Below, one piece after another: positions 62,787 through 64,000 of a stretch of 64,000 nt of DNA. The position numbers and the translations under genes were made by a program. The stretch's first letter is position 1, and the number at the start of each line of letters is the position of its first letter. The notes beneath the pieces were generated by a model, which was given only the letters and a program-made list of their open reading frames with translations, was not told where the DNA came from and made no database searches. The stretch comes from Siminovitchia sp047228825 (GTDB lineage Bacteria; Bacillota; Bacilli; Bacillales; Bacillaceae_C): NCBI RefSeq assembly GCF_047228825.1, contig NZ_JBFEGN010000011.1, forward strand, positions 1 through 64,000, given 5' to 3'.

Positions 62787-63752
62787 TTATTCCCTCACCT
62801 CCTTCTGGATCTCCAGTACCCTTTCTTTCGGGAGATCGGTTATTTCAGCCACGGTCTTTACATCTGTTTTATTAGCCAGAAGGCGGCGGGCTATCTCTTC
62901 ACTTCTTTCTTTTCTTCCTTTTTCCAACCCTTTTTTCCAACCTCTCTCTTGTGCTTCCTGTTCACGCAATTCCGCTTCACGAATAGCCGCTTCCTCATCG
63001 AGCACTTTTTTTAGCCGGGCTTGGTATGCCAAGATTTCTTCCTGGGTGCCGCTCAGCTCTTCCCAGCTTTGAAAGGCAGTACGCAATGTTTCATCTTTCA
63101 AGGCAATCTCCTCCAATTCTTTAAAGATATCATCATATATTTTCCCTTTTCGGTGGTCAACAATCCCCAGCAATAACAGCCATCTGGCAAGCACGTCGTC
63201 CCATGGATTAAGTTTTTCTTTTTTCCATTCGCTAATCAATTTAGTCATTTCAATGAAATGGAATTCCATGATATCCGTCAACTTAAACTTTTCTTCATCT
63301 TCGTATAAATGAAAAATTGTATGAAAACGGTCCGTTTTTTTAAATAAGCCAAAATTTAAAATGTTAATGGCAATAACCGGATTTAATTCCTTATAACCCA
63401 TGGCTGGTTTCATCGGAGAACGGTAGATACCGGCCCAATAATATATGGAGCGATTAATCATCTCATATGGATTTGTAAACTGAATTTCTACATTTATCCA
63501 CTCATTGGCATTGGTAACAACTAGTAAATCCAGCCTCGATTGTTTATCCCCGTCATATTCTCCGCCTGCTTCCGTGTTCGTAAACAAGATGTCCTTGATG
63601 GGTTCGCGCCCGGTTTTTTGCAATATGGCATTAAGAAATACAACCGTAATTTCTTTGTTCTTTTCACTGCCGAAAAGTTGTTTAAAAGCATAGTCTACCT
63701 TTAAATCCATCAGCCGTTCGAGCGGTAACCGTTTCAGCACTTTCGAATCCAT
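62787..63752 (-). CDS. Rpn-type PD-(D/E)XK nuclease (recombination-promoting)
   Basis: This roughly 321-residue protein matches the Rpn/PDDEXK_2 family: DYAFKQLFG near the N-terminus, RLDLLV and a NVEIQ motif forming the nuclease site, and a long Glu/Arg-rich C-terminal helix. The family includes RpnA-E, which promote RecA-independent recombination and act in phage defence, and proteins often labelled as transposases. ATG 63752 is behind GGGGTG; ATG 63785 is possible. No insertion-sequence ends were found. Confidence 0.85.
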   Translation of the reverse strand: MDSKVLKRLPLERLMDLKVDYAFKQLFGSEKNKEITVVFLNAILQKTGREPIKDILFTNTEAGGEYDGDKQSRLDLLVVTNANEWINVEIQFTNPYEMINRSIYYWAGIYRSPMKPAMGYKELNPVIAINILNFGLFKKTDRFHTIFHLYEDEEKFKLTDIMEFHFIEMTKLISEWKKEKLNPWDDVLARWLLLLGIVDHRKGKIYDDIFKELEEIALKDETLRTAFQSWEELSGTQEEILAYQARLKKVLDEEAAIREAELREQEAQERGWKKGLEKGRKERSEEIARRLLANKTDVKTVAEITDLPKERVLEIQKEVRE

Positions 63753-63939
63753 GCCAGCCATCACCCCGTTATCTGATAATTCCATTGTATCATTTATTAC
63801 GTCGGAAATTGATGTTTTAAAAGGTTTTTATTCAGTTTTTTTGTTGGCGCAATACATTGCAAAACCCCCCTCTAACTCCTTCGCTTTTTTCCATTCTATA
63901 ATTACACTTATATAAAAAAGGACGGCAGGGGTGAAAGAA

Positions 63940-64000
63940 GTGACATTGAAAGATGTGTCGGGGCCTGTTTGGAGAAGGCTGCAGGTTAACGGGGACATGA
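63940..64000 (+). CDS. Partial gene running off the window
   Basis: An open frame starts with GTG 63940 (VTLKDVSGPVWRRLQVNGDM) behind CAGGGGTG and continues past the last base. GTG 63931 is also in frame. Too little is visible to name it; it could be the first gene after the accessory island. Confidence 0.45.
   Translation, partial: MTLKDVSGPVWRRLQVNGDM

Noticed and set aside
62787..63752. Rpn-type protein as evidence for an insertion sequence
   Set aside because: No terminal inverted repeats or target duplications were found around it.

Overview
The window looks like chromosome of a spore-forming, flagellated Bacillaceae bacterium (Bacillus/Caldibacillus/Geobacillus group). The evidence is the degS-degU-comFA-comFC-flgM-flgN-flgK-flgL-yviE-fliW-csrA-hag order known from Bacillus, strong AGGAGG ribosome sites, many TTG/GTG starts, T-box and TPP leaders, and sigma-B, sigma-D and sigma-54 type promoters. 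The species cannot be fixed from the sequence alone. No rRNA, tRNA, CRISPR array or complete insertion sequence was seen.

Layout. 1-2600: a 20-bp tandem repeat, an SGNH hydrolase and a SulP transporter. 2970-11020: an aldehyde dehydrogenase, a ThDP enzyme, a sigma-54 activator of PrpR type, and the glycolate oxidase genes glcD-glcF behind a sigma-54 promoter with an upstream inverted repeat. 11190-16230: a sodium:solute symporter, an ornithine cyclodeaminase-like protein and a DAO-family oxidase, divergent from a CdaR-type regulator. 17230-19580: an epimerase-like protein, then a quorum-sensing pair made of a helix-turn-helix/TPR receptor and a 34-residue secreted propeptide. 19640-23430: a TPP-riboswitch operon for a thiamine-precursor ABC transporter plus a thiamine-binding protein and a TatD-type hydrolase. 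24160-29240: tandem tryptophan T-boxes and trpDCFBA, without trpE or trpG. 29300-33100: small membrane proteins, a metallophosphoesterase, a KamA-family radical SAM enzyme and an NAD(P)-binding protein. 33645-41769: a complete type II Wadjet (JetABCD) anti-plasmid system with a four-copy 52-bp repeat upstream. 42360-47813: a sigma-B stress protein, an arginine/tyrosine phosphatase, an LCP wall enzyme, a VanZ protein, a LysM-M14 peptidase and YvyE. 47970-58236: DegS/DegU, competence and late flagellar genes. 58240-63790: an AT-rich accessory island with a frame-disrupted WHH/HNH toxin, a three-gene HEPN operon, a MazEF-like pair and an Rpn-type nuclease, where the Bacillus order would put yvyC-fliDST.

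The most unusual feature is the flagellin gene. It is interrupted by two related, ORF-less group I introns. Conserved core motifs, a P1 helix with a U-G splice-site pair, and exact restoration of the flagellin reading frame define both introns (57390-57751 and 57821-58191). The first 45 nt of intron 2 encode, in frame, a second flagellin C-terminus and stop codon. Spliced and unspliced intron 2 would therefore give 294-residue flagellins differing only in the last 14 residues. The second most interesting item is the RRNPP-type receptor and propeptide pair at 18226-19576. Regulatory circuits that can be read directly include CsrA/FliW over hag (a GGA hairpin in the leader), sigma-D promoters for flgM and hag, and sigma-54 control of glcDF.
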